Assembly: GCF_001425045.1 (NCBI RefSeq)
Contig: NZ_LMDJ01000023.1
Coordinates: 447,420 to 511,419 of the forward strand
Length of the DNA: 64,000 nucleotides
Source: Massilia sp. Root351
GTDB lineage: Bacteria; Pseudomonadota; Gammaproteobacteria; Burkholderiales; Burkholderiaceae_D
Reading direction: 5' to 3'
A model generated the notes under the pieces. It had not been told where the DNA came from and did no database searches. It saw nothing but the letters and a program-made list of their open reading frames with translations. The position numbers were made by a program, and so were the translations under genes. Every line of letters starts with the position of its first letter. Positions within the stretch are counted from its first letter, which is position 1. Below, piece by piece: positions 31,909 to 41,100 of this stretch.

Positions 31909-33015
31909 TTACAGCGCCCTGCCCTTCGGTTTGCGGCGCCGCGCCGCGTAGCCAAGCACACCGAGGCCGGCCAGCATCATGCCGTAGGTTTCCGGTTCGG
32001 GCACGGGCGTGAGCAGCACGCCGCTGCACTCGCCGAACGAGTTGCAGGCCGAGCCAACGATCTGGCCGAGGTCATTGATGTCGGTGACGTCCTGAATCGT
32101 CAACCCTGAAGCCGGGTCGATGAGCGTGCTCAGGTTGTGCATCGCGCCGCCGCTGTACAGCCAGCCGCCGCCGCCCGATTGGCCAACCACCGCCTGCCCG
32201 TGTTCATTGACGGCGCGCGCGTAGCTGTTGGACCCCAGCCAGCCCAGGTCGGTCATCGCGCCGTTATGATAGAAGAAGGCGTTCTGCTGGCCGTTCGCAT
32301 TGACCGAACTACCGACGATCTGGCCGACGTTGTTGATGCCATAGGCGGCGCTGTAGCCGCCGCCCAGCGTGCCCAGGTCAGTCATCTGCCCGTTCACATA
32401 GATGAAAGCGTGCTCGCTTCCGCCGCCGGCGGTCTGGCTCTTGCCGACGATGACGCCGGCGTCGTTTACCGACTCCGCAACGCTGTTCCTGCCGCCCAGC
32501 GTGCCAAGGTCGGTGAGTATGCCGTCCTTGTAATGGGTGGCATGGCGCGCCGCATCGGTGCTCCAGGTGTCGGCTTCCAGGCCGGAGTCGCCCACGATGG
32601 CGCCATTATTATTCAAGCCCAGCGCGCGCGTGGTGGCGTAGGGCTTCAGGCTGCCCAGCCGGGTCAGTTCGCCGTCCTGGTAGCGGTAGGCGTGGCCCCG
32701 GCTGACATCGAGCTCGCCGCGCACCATGGCGGCGGCGCCATGCTGGTTGATCTCGGTGAAGTATTCGCCTTGCACCCCGGTGGCCGGCAGCAGCGTGAAA
32801 TTGCCGCTGGACCAAAGGAAGGCGCGCGTGCCCATGTCCGCGTAGGAGTAGTAGCCGCCCGCGACGACACCTGAATTGTTAATTGAGGTAGGCGAACCGC
32901 CGTCGCCTGGCAGTACCAGGCGGGTAATGGCGTACTGGATGTCGGCCTGGGCCAGCGCCGGCAGGGCCGCAGCCAGCGCCAGGAGCAGTGGCCGTAGCTT
33001 GTTGATTATTTGCAT
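31909..33015 (-). CDS. PEP-CTERM protein with HAF-type repeats
   Basis: 368 residues. The signal peptide ends at ALAQA (about 24). The body has at least five copies of a HAF-like repeat, recognisable by DLGTLGG..S.A..INN.GQIVG (for example near 170, 210 and 250), which folds as a beta-propeller-like surface domain. The tail VPEPETYGMMLAGLGVLGYA then ARRRKPKG is the PEP-CTERM sorting signal. It is expected at the cell surface after exosortase cleavage. Unlike the PEP-CTERM gene at 26 kb I find no sigma-54 site upstream; an inverted repeat lies about 100 nt before the start. Confidence 0.9.
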   Translation of the reverse strand: MQIINKLRPLLLALAAALPALAQADIQYAITRLVLPGDGGSPTSINNSGVVAGGYYSYADMGTRAFLWSSGNFTLLPATGVQGEYFTEINQHGAAAMVRGELDVSRGHAYRYQDGELTRLGSLKPYATTRALGLNNNGAIVGDSGLEADTWSTDAARHATHYKDGILTDLGTLGGRNSVAESVNDAGVIVGKSQTAGGGSEHAFIYVNGQMTDLGTLGGGYSAAYGINNVGQIVGSSVNANGQQNAFFYHNGAMTDLGWLGSNSYARAVNEHGQAVVGQSGGGGWLYSGGAMHNLSTLIDPASGLTIQDVTDINDLGQIVGSACNSFGECSGVLLTPVPEPETYGMMLAGLGVLGYAARRRKPKGRAL

Positions 33016-33114
33016 TATATTGTCCTTGAACGTCGTTGATCGGATGCGCGCGCGAGCGCCATCCTACCCCCATGCGCGGCGCGCACAGTTAACGTTAGGA
33101 CTATATTTTTATTT

Positions 33115-33130
33115 TGTCATGATTGTGACA
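33115..33130. promoter_or_regulatory. Inverted repeat TGTCA-N6-TGACA
   Basis: TGTCA (33115-33119) and TGACA (33126-33130) lie in an AT-rich stretch about 100 nt upstream of the second PEP-CTERM gene. The spacing resembles CRP-like sites but the half-sites differ from TGTGA. A regulator site is possible; its owner is unknown. Confidence 0.35.
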
Positions 33131-33187
33131 TTGTGTGAGCCGCGCGCCTGCTGGCCCAGCTATACTGGCGCGCGGCCACCGCCGAAC

Positions 33188-34366
33188 TTACTGCAGCGCT
33201 TCGGCCGGGCCGAAGAATTCATAGTAGGTTTGCGCTTCCGGCACGCCCAGCTCGCGCAAGTGCGATTTCATCGCTTTCATGAACGGCTTGGGGCCGAGGA
33301 AGTAGGCGTCCACGTCGCGCGAAGCGGGCAGCCAGTCGGCCAGGTGGCCTTTGCCGATGTAGCCGGTGGCGTCGGCCTTGGCGCCGCCGTGGTCCTGTTC
33401 ATAGACATAGTAGCGCGTCAGCTGCGGGTGCTGTGCGGCCAGCTGGTCGATATGGCTGCGGAACGCATGCACGCCGGCGTGGCGCGCAGCGTGGATAAAG
33501 TGCACCGGGCGCTCGGTGCGCAAGGCAGCGCTGAGCATGGCCAGGGTCGGGGTGATGCCTACACCGCCGCTGATCAACACCAGCGGTTTGTCGCTCTTGG
33601 CCAGTGTGAACGCGCCGGCCGGCGGGAACAGCGTGATGCTGTCGCCAACTTTCAGCTTGTCGTGCAGATGGTTCGACACCTTGCCGTCCGGCTCGCGCTT
33701 GACACTGATGCGGTAGGTGGCGCCGTTGCTCTCGGCCGACAGGGAATACTGGCGGCGCGCTTCTTCACCGTCCACCGTCACCAGCACGGTGATGTACTGG
33801 CCCGGCAGGAAGGCCACCACTTCGCCGCCGTCCGCCGGTGCGAACACGAAGGAGGTGATCTCGTCGCTCTCGATGATCTTGGCGGCCACCTTGAATTCGC
33901 GCGCGCCGCGCCAGCCGCCGTCGGCTTGCTCGTTGGCCTTGTAGATCTGCTCTTCCGCCCCGGCCAGTATGTCGGCCAGCTGGCCGTAGGCCGAGGCCCA
34001 GGCTTCAATCACCGCATCGGTTGCCACCTCGGCGCCCAGCACTTCGCGTATCGCGCCAAGCAGCGCGGCGCCCACCTTGGGATAGTGCTCGGGCAGGATT
34101 TGCAGTGCGGCGTGCTTGTTGATGATGGTGTTGACCAGCGGGCCCAGCTCCTCCAGGCGCTCGATGTTCGAGGCATACATCAGGATGGAGTTAGCCAGCG
34201 CGCGCTGCTGGGTGCCGCCATGCTGGTGGGCTTGGTTGAAGAAGGGTTTCACTTCCGGGAAATCATTGAACAGCTTCAGGTAAAAGTGGCGCGTCAGGGT
34301 TTCGCCGCCCTCTTTCAAGACAGGCACGGTGGCGGTGATGATGGCGCGGTGTTCCGGAGTCAGCAT
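33188..34366 (-). CDS. hmp: Flavohemoglobin, NO dioxygenase
   Basis: 392 residues. Globin domain 1-140 with proximal haem His H85 (NKHAALQI) and distal region YLKLF. The FAD domain contains RQYSLS; the NAD(P)H domain contains GGVGITPTLAM and ends YEFFGPAEAL, as in Hmp. It converts NO plus O2 to nitrate in the cytoplasm, protecting against nitrosative stress. It follows the hemerythrin gene by 48 nt on the same strand, so the palindrome at 34911-34941 probably controls both. Confidence 0.96.
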   Translation of the reverse strand: MLTPEHRAIITATVPVLKEGGETLTRHFYLKLFNDFPEVKPFFNQAHQHGGTQQRALANSILMYASNIERLEELGPLVNTIINKHAALQILPEHYPKVGAALLGAIREVLGAEVATDAVIEAWASAYGQLADILAGAEEQIYKANEQADGGWRGAREFKVAAKIIESDEITSFVFAPADGGEVVAFLPGQYITVLVTVDGEEARRQYSLSAESNGATYRISVKREPDGKVSNHLHDKLKVGDSITLFPPAGAFTLAKSDKPLVLISGGVGITPTLAMLSAALRTERPVHFIHAARHAGVHAFRSHIDQLAAQHPQLTRYYVYEQDHGGAKADATGYIGKGHLADWLPASRDVDAYFLGPKPFMKAMKSHLRELGVPEAQTYYEFFGPAEALQ

Positions 34367-34414
34367 GATATTCAGCCTTTATCAGTAGGGGTATGGGTGT
34401 TGGGGTGTTGGTGT

Positions 34415-34846
34415 TCAGGCGGCCAGGCGGTCGGCTTCGAGCGCTTCCACGGCCGGGTAAAATTCGTGGTCCTCCTTCTTCATGCGTTCGTAGACCTTGC
34501 GCAGCACCGTGTTGGCATCGGCCCGGAATTTCTCGGGCGCGGCCTGCAGGTGGGCGGCGGAATTCCAGGTGGTTGCGAACGCCAGGTAGGCGGAAACGAT
34601 GCCGTTCATCTCAAGCTGGTACAGATTGCTCATGCGCGCCAGTGCGGCGTGCCCGCTGCCGCGCAGCGCCGGGTACAGCAGCTTGTCTTCCACCGCCAGG
34701 TGCAGCTTGATGTTGCCGCTCATGGCGATGATGCGCGCGGCGATGCGCTCCGCGTTGGCTTCGATGCCGCCCTGTACCAGCTGGCGCAGTGCAGCGATGT
34801 CGGCGAGGATGTCCTCGTGCTGATGCTTGAATTTGTCGATGTTCAT
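34415..34846 (-). CDS. Hemerythrin-domain protein
   Basis: 143 residues from the ATG at 34846, with AGGGAG 8 nt upstream. The four-helix hemerythrin pattern is visible: HQHEDI near 8-13, H49-x3-E53 (HLAVEDKLLYP), and HEFYP near 127-131, supplying the di-iron His/Glu ligands. Such proteins bind O2 or NO or help repair iron centres. It directly precedes hmp in what looks like one operon, so a role in NO or oxygen handling is likely. It is not a full-length YtfE. Confidence 0.83.
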   Translation of the reverse strand: MNIDKFKHQHEDILADIAALRQLVQGGIEANAERIAARIIAMSGNIKLHLAVEDKLLYPALRGSGHAALARMSNLYQLEMNGIVSAYLAFATTWNSAAHLQAAPEKFRADANTVLRKVYERMKKEDHEFYPAVEALEADRLAA

Positions 34847-34910
34847 GGCGTTCGCTCCCTCTTCTACAATCAGTCTCGCTATCAATGTGGCTCAACTATA
34901 GCGGGTTTTT

Positions 34911-34941
34911 CTTAAACATGCAAACGATGTGCATGTTTAAG
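34911..34941. promoter_or_regulatory. Perfect 12-bp inverted repeat, possible NsrR-type operator
   Basis: CTTAAACATGCA (34911-34922), 7-nt spacer AACGATG, TGCATGTTTAAG (34930-34941). It lies 65 nt before the hemerythrin-hmp operon. The ATGCA/TGCAT half-sites resemble those bound by the NO sensor NsrR, although the spacing is 2 nt longer than the usual consensus. Control by an Rrf2-type NO sensor is inferred from the genes downstream. Confidence 0.65.
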
Positions 34942-34975
34942 CATGCAGCAAGCGCGCCCGGGGCCGACCGGCAGG

Positions 34976-35644
34976 CTAGATGGCGGTGCGGCGGCGGGTG
35001 CTGTGCAGCCAGATGAACAAGGCGGTGGCTGCGGCGGCCCCGGCCAGCTGCGCCAGGATGTAAGCCGGCGCGTCAGCCAGGCGGATGCCGCCGCTGCCGA
35101 ACACGCGCGCCAGCGTCATGGCGGGATTCATGAAAGCGGCCGAGGGGCTGAACCAGCATGCCGCCATCACGTAGCCGGCCACGGCGAACGGCGCCACCAC
35201 CGGCCGGCTGCGCCCGCAGCCGATGAAGACGGCGAGCAGGCCGAACGTGGCGATAAATTCGCCCAGCCATTGCGCGGCGCCGGTGCGCACCTGGGTGGAA
35301 GCGACCAGCCAGTTCAGGTCGAACATGGCGTGCGCGCACGCCGCGCCTATGAAGGCGCCGGCAGTCTGCGCGGCGATGTAGGGCAAGGCCTCCTCCAGCG
35401 CAAGGCCACCGCGCCACGCCTGGGACAGGGTCAGCACCGGGCTGAACAGGCCGCCCGAGACGGGGCCGAAAGCAAGGATCAGCACCGCCAGGCCGACGCT
35501 GGATACAGCCGATGCCAGCATCAGGGCCAACGCCGCATCGCCGCCGGCCAGCCGCGCCGCCGCAAAGCCGGTGCTGCATGAAATAGCCAGCAATAAAGCC
35601 GTGCCCACGCACTCCGCCGCCAGGCGCTTCCCGATATCCTTCAC
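34976..35644 (-). CDS. MIP/aquaporin-family channel with one altered NPA motif
   Basis: 222 residues with six membrane spans and the two re-entrant loops of aquaporins. The second loop has the normal FMNPAMTLAR (N173-P-A, R180). In the first loop the canonical SGxHxNPAVT is GGLFSPVLT, so NPA is replaced by SPV (68-70). The pore should therefore differ from standard water or glycerol channels. No arsenic, glycerol or silicon genes flank it. It lies upstream of the hemerythrin-hmp operon on the same strand but the palindrome separates them. Confidence 0.82.
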   Translation of the reverse strand: MKDIGKRLAAECVGTALLLAISCSTGFAAARLAGGDAALALMLASAVSSVGLAVLILAFGPVSGGLFSPVLTLSQAWRGGLALEEALPYIAAQTAGAFIGAACAHAMFDLNWLVASTQVRTGAAQWLGEFIATFGLLAVFIGCGRSRPVVAPFAVAGYVMAACWFSPSAAFMNPAMTLARVFGSGGIRLADAPAYILAQLAGAAAATALFIWLHSTRRRTAI

Positions 35645-35723
35645 CGCACTCCCCCATCAATCCGAACGACCCTTCACTGTAGGGGGCCGGCCGGCAATGT
35701 CGTGCGCTCCGGGCTTATATATG

Positions 35724-38030
35724 CTATACCGCCTGTGCTTTACCGTTGGTGCGCACTACGGCCAGCGCGGCGTCGAGCGCATCGTGCAGGGCGGCGATGT
35801 CGATGGGTTTGGTGAGGTAGCGGAAGAAGCCGGCGTCCAGCGCGGCGTCGATATCGTTGCGCATGGCGTTGGCCGAGATGGCCAACACCGGCGTCGCTGT
35901 CATGGCAGGGTCGTCCCGCAGTTGGCGCTGGATTTCACGGCCGCTCATGCCGGGCAGGTTCATGTCCAGCAACACGATGTCGGGCCGGTGCCTGCGCGCC
36001 AGGTCCAGCCCCGTCAGCCCCTCGACGGCTGTCATGAAATCCAGGTCGTTGCGGAAACCCAGCACTTCCTGCACCAGCCGCAGGTTGGTGGGATTGTCCT
36101 CGACGTAAAGCAGCAGGGGCCGGCGGCTGCGCACCGGCGCCGGAGCCTCCGCCGGTAGCGCCGCCGCGGCGGCGATGGCGGCGCGGGCAGTTTCCGGCGC
36201 GGCCGTCAACGGCAGCTCGATCCAGAACACGCTGCCGGTACCGAAGGTGCTGCTCACGCCGATGGTGCCGCCCATCAGTTCCACCAGGCGCTTGGTCACC
36301 ACCAGGCCGATGCCGCTGCCCTCCTCGCTGCCGCCTTCCTGGCCCAGGCGGTTGAACGGCTGGAACAGCGCGTCGACCTGGTCGGGCCTGAGGCCGGGAC
36401 CGGTGTCCTGCACCGACATGCGCACCCTTCCCGGGCCCGCATCGGCGCAGTCGACCACCACCGCCCCTTGTTCACGGTTGTACTTGATGGCGTTCGACAG
36501 CAGGTTCAGCACGACTTGCTTGAGCCGCGTGCGGTCGGCCTGCACATGCAGGCCGTCGACCGGCGAGACAATAATGCGGATGCCGCGCTTGTTGGCCTCC
36601 ACTTCCACCATGCGGTAGGCTTCCTGCAACAGCTCGCCCAGTCCCACCGGCTCCATCGAGAAGGTGACCGTGCCCGATTCGATCTTGGCCAGGTCGAGGA
36701 TTTCATTGATCAGCGTGAGCAGGTGCTCCCCGGCTTTCAGGATATGCCCCATAAAGGTCTTGCGCTGCTGCGCGGTGATGGGCAGCGAGTCGTTATTGAG
36801 CAACTGGGTGAAGCCGAGGATGGCGTTGAGCGGTGTGCGCAGTTCGTGCGACATGCTGGCCAGGAACAGGTCCTTGGCCTTGCCGGCCCGCTCCAGTTCC
36901 AGCTTCTGTTCGTGCAGCGTACGCTCGATGCGTTTGCGCTCGCTGATGTCGCGGATGGCGCTCGACACCAGCACCTCGCCTTCCGTTTCCAGCGGGCTCA
37001 GGCTGATCTCGACGGGAAACTCGGTGCCGTCGCGGCGCAGCCCGTACAGTTCCAGCCCGGCGCCCATGGAACGTGGCCGCGGCGAGTCGAAAAAACTGGT
37101 GCGCAAGTGCGGATGGCCACTGGCGAAGCGCTGCGGAATCAGCACTTCCATGCGCTTGCCCAGCAGGTCGCGGCGGTCATAGCCGAACAGCTGCTCGGTT
37201 TGCGAATTAATCAGCACGATTTCGCCCTGCCGATTGACGATGACGATGGCGTCCGGCGCCGATTCCAGCAGGCCGCGGAACTTCTGCTCCGCCTTGCGCC
37301 GCTCGCTGATGTCGCGGATGGCGCTCATCACCAGCGTGCCTTCCTCGGTGCTGATGGGGCTCAGGCTGATCTCGACGGGAAATTCAACCTGGTCCTTGCG
37401 CAAGCCATACAGTTCCAGACCGGCGCCCATGGTGCGCGGGCGCGGCTGGAAAAAGTAATTGGAACGGTGCGCCACGTGGCCGCCCCGGTAGCGCGCGGGC
37501 AGCAGCACTTCCACCGGCAGCCCGCGCAGCTCGCCGGACTGGTAGCCGAACAGGCGCTCGGCCTGGGAGTTGGCCAGCACGATCAGGCCGGTGGAGTTGG
37601 CCATGATGATGCCGTCCGGCGTCGATTCGAGCACATCGCGGAACTTCGCTTCCACGTGCTTGGCGTCGCGCAGCGCCTTCTGGCGCGTGATGTCTTTTTT
37701 GGTGCACAGGATGTACTCGGTGCGGTCGGTGTCGTCGAAAATGACCTTGCTGGCCACGTCAACGAACAGCGGCGAGCCATCCTTGCGCCGCCGCAGGCAC
37801 TCGTAGTCGTACACGCCGCCGCTGCGCGCCAGCTCCTGCAGCAGGGTGCCCCACTCCTGGCCCGGCAAGCCGATCAGGTCGTGCAGCGGGCGGCCTACCG
37901 CTTCCGCCGCCGTATAGCCGAACAACTGCTCGGCGCCGGGCGTCCAGTGCACCACCTGGCCCTTGCGGTTGGCCACCACCACACCGCCTGGCGCCTGTTC
38001 CAGTACCAGCCGGTCGAAATCCGTCGTCAT
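35724..38030 (-). CDS. Hybrid sensor histidine kinase with three PAS domains and receiver
   Basis: 768 residues, no membrane span. PAS domains lie at about 5-125, 130-250 and 255-375; the second and third are clearly related (both contain PRPR.MGAGLELYGLR and EFPVEISLSP) and look like a tandem duplication. Then come HisKA with SHELRTPLN (H395), HATPase with NAIKYN and DTGPGL, and a C-terminal receiver with DIVLLDMNLPG (D689) and TKP. It senses a cytoplasmic cue by PAS domains and autophosphorylates. No response-regulator gene is adjacent, so the partner is elsewhere. Confidence 0.92.
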   Translation of the reverse strand: MTTDFDRLVLEQAPGGVVVANRKGQVVHWTPGAEQLFGYTAAEAVGRPLHDLIGLPGQEWGTLLQELARSGGVYDYECLRRRKDGSPLFVDVASKVIFDDTDRTEYILCTKKDITRQKALRDAKHVEAKFRDVLESTPDGIIMANSTGLIVLANSQAERLFGYQSGELRGLPVEVLLPARYRGGHVAHRSNYFFQPRPRTMGAGLELYGLRKDQVEFPVEISLSPISTEEGTLVMSAIRDISERRKAEQKFRGLLESAPDAIVIVNRQGEIVLINSQTEQLFGYDRRDLLGKRMEVLIPQRFASGHPHLRTSFFDSPRPRSMGAGLELYGLRRDGTEFPVEISLSPLETEGEVLVSSAIRDISERKRIERTLHEQKLELERAGKAKDLFLASMSHELRTPLNAILGFTQLLNNDSLPITAQQRKTFMGHILKAGEHLLTLINEILDLAKIESGTVTFSMEPVGLGELLQEAYRMVEVEANKRGIRIIVSPVDGLHVQADRTRLKQVVLNLLSNAIKYNREQGAVVVDCADAGPGRVRMSVQDTGPGLRPDQVDALFQPFNRLGQEGGSEEGSGIGLVVTKRLVELMGGTIGVSSTFGTGSVFWIELPLTAAPETARAAIAAAAALPAEAPAPVRSRRPLLLYVEDNPTNLRLVQEVLGFRNDLDFMTAVEGLTGLDLARRHRPDIVLLDMNLPGMSGREIQRQLRDDPAMTATPVLAISANAMRNDIDAALDAGFFRYLTKPIDIAALHDALDAALAVVRTNGKAQAV

Positions 38031-38128
38031 CCTGTCGCCTCGCGCAGCACGTGATGTGCTGTGCGAGTATAGAACCGGTCGCGGCGGTAGACAAGCGCTG
38101 CCGCGCGCCCGCCATCATGCCGCTGCGC

Positions 38129-41100
38129 TTACGCCTCGCCGCCCAAGCTTCCGGCATGCAAGCCACCGCCGGAGGCTTGCAGCTCCGCCCCGGCCTGTTC
38201 GGCCGCCCGTTTGCCGGCCAGGAAGGCGTGGTCCGAATTGTAGTACTCCCACTCGCTGTAGCGCCCGGCCAGCAGGATGCCCTGCCCCTCCAGCCAGTCG
38301 CGCACGGTGGCCACGTTGGCTGCCCGGGCATGGTCGTACACCACGTAGGCGTAGGGCATGTCCACCAAGCTGGTCGTGAGCACCTCGTCGTCCGGCCGCA
38401 TGAAGCCGACCTTGATACAGTCCTGGATGCAGCGCCTCACCAGCGCATCGCCCTCCACCGGCAGCGGCTTGGTGGGCGAGTACGAGATTTCACAAGTAAA
38501 GCCGAAACCGCCGGGCGCATTGCATTCGTGGCTGGCATTGCCTTGCACGAAAATGCGGTGGAAGATGCTGTCTTCCGGGTAGTAGATCCAGTGCTTGTCG
38601 GTGACGCCGGTGCGCGCGATGCCGATGTTGACACAGCGCACCGAGACGTGGCGCAGGCCGCGCGCCGCAGCGCGCACCGCTTCGGGCGCCTCGCTCCCTA
38701 TCAGGCGCACCAGTTCCGGCAGCGGCATGGTGCTGATCAGGCGCTGGTATTGGAAGCGGCGGCCATCGGCCAGCGCCACGGTGCGCTCGCCGGGCAGCAG
38801 TTGCACCACGTCCGCGTTCAGTTCCAGCTTGCCCCGGATATGGGGCAGGAAGCCGTCCATCAGCGCCTGGAAGCCGCCCCGGCGCGGATAGCCGAAGCGC
38901 GCGTTCGGGCCCATCGGACGCGCCACCGGCTTCAGCGCGCCGTCGATGATCTCGCCCAAGTCCGGCAGCGGCACCCGCCCGCCCAGCCAGGAGGTTTCCA
39001 TGTCACTGAGCGGCACGGTCCAGAGCTTGCGGTTGTAGGGAATGGCGAAGTGGCGCGCGATGCCGGCGCCCCACACCTGGTGGATGAATTCCTCGAAGCT
39101 GCGCGTGCGCTGTTCGCGCGCCGGGTTGTCCGGCAGGTTGCCGTTCAGGGCATCGGCAGTGCCGTCCGCGCAACAGTCTTCCACCCCGGCTGCCTGGCAG
39201 GCGGCCTCGTTGGCGGCTTTGCCGTAGCGCGCCTCGATGGCGCCGACGATACATTCCTTGATCACCTCCGACGGCAGGCCGTACAGCGCACCCTGGAACG
39301 GGTAGCGCGTGTACACCTGCTTGCTGTAGATCCATGCTTCGCGCATTTGCCAATGCTGGTTGTCTCCCAGCAGGGTGTCGTACAGCCTGAGCACGTAGGG
39401 ATCGTTGGAAAACATGATGTGGCCGGCGTGGTCGAATGTGAAACCGTTCTGGCGAATCGAACGGCACCAGCCGCCCACCGTGGCGTTACGCTCCAGCAGC
39501 AAGGTGTCCGTTCCCAGATGATAGGCGGCCGACAGCCCGGTCGGACCGGCGCCGATGATGACGGCGCCAAAGCGCTGCGCCGGGCTCGGCGCGCGCAGCG
39601 GATTGACCTTGGCCGGTTCGCCCTGGCCGGCAGCCGGCGCCGCGCTCGCCCCGGATCCTGTTCCCGCGCCAGCCGCAAGGCCTGGTGCGGCAGCGCCGGC
39701 CTGCCCTGGGCGCGCACCCTGGCCGCCCGGCGGCGCTGCACCCAGCAGCGCGCGCATGGCGTCGGCGGTGGCGTCCCAGGAAGTCCGCGCTACGATGGCG
39801 CGCATACCTGCCGCCATGGCGGCGCGCTGCGGCCGTGTTTGCGCCAGCGCCGCCTCGCAGTGCGCAATAAACTCGGCGTGGCTGCGGCCGATGGCCACCG
39901 TACCGCCGTATGGCTGCGCCACGTCGGCGATGGCGGTGCTGACGATGGGCAGTTCGGCCGCCATGTATTCCAGCACCTTGGTAGGGCTGATGTAGCGCGT
40001 GGCCTCGTTCAGCGCGAACGGCAGCAGGCAAACGTCCCATCCGGCCAGGAAGTGCGGCAGCGCCGCGTAGGGCTGCTGCCCCAGGTAGTGCACGTTCTGC
40101 CGCTGCGGCAGCGTTTCCGGCGCGATCTTGACGATGGGGCCGACCAGCACGATCTGCCATTCGGGGTGGGCGTCGGCCAGCGCGGCGATCAGTTCGGTAT
40201 CGAGCCGCTCGTCCAGCACGCCATAGAAGCCGAGCCGCGGCCGCCCGATGTCCTGGTGCAGCGGGTGGCCGTTGCTGCGGTCCAGCGCCTGCTCGAAGTG
40301 CACCACGTCCACGCTGCTGGGGAAGCAGTGCACGTGCGGGTGCCGGTGGCGCTTGGCTTCATAGAGGCTGGGACCGCCGGTAAACACCACGCCGGCCAGG
40401 TTCAGCAGCGCCGTCTCGCGCTGCAGCAGCTGGCGCGGCGGGTTCTTGAACGCGGACAGTTCGTCCATGCAGTCGTACACCACGCGCGCCGGATGCAGCT
40501 TGGCCAGCAGCGGCAACGCCATCGGTGTGTAGAACCAGACGATGGGCTGCTCGCCATCGGGCACCAGCTTGTCCAGCAGCGGCTGCAGCAGCGGAATCTG
40601 GTCGTCGTGGAAGCCGGCCGCCAGCGACGGCGTGCGCGGCTGGTACACGGTGATGTTGGGCGCGGGTTGATAGCTGGTCAGCCTGGCGGGACCAGCATCG
40701 TGCAACGGCTCCTCGACAAACAGCACCTTGTAGTGCTGCGCGAGCCGCGTCAGCAGTTGCTGGGGCCGTTGGTAGACGAAGTCCCAGCGCAAGTGACTAA
40801 AGACGATGATGGTTTCCATGCTGTTCTCCTTGGTTGGTGTTGTACAGAGCGCGCCGGTCACGCGCATGGCCTGCCGCAGCGCAGTCGCATAGCCGGGCAC
40901 CAGCACGCGCGCCAGCGGGTCGGCGCCGTCCCGGTCCAGGTCCCACAGTCCGCTGTGGTGCCAGTGGTTCTCGTCCTCCCAGTCCGGGCGGTCGATGGCC
41001 GGATACAGGCAGATGCCGTGGAAGTCGACGCCGTGCTGCATGGCCAGCGCCGCCTCGCTGGCCATTTCGCGCGCCCAGGCGCCCCGTCCGCTGCCCACGT

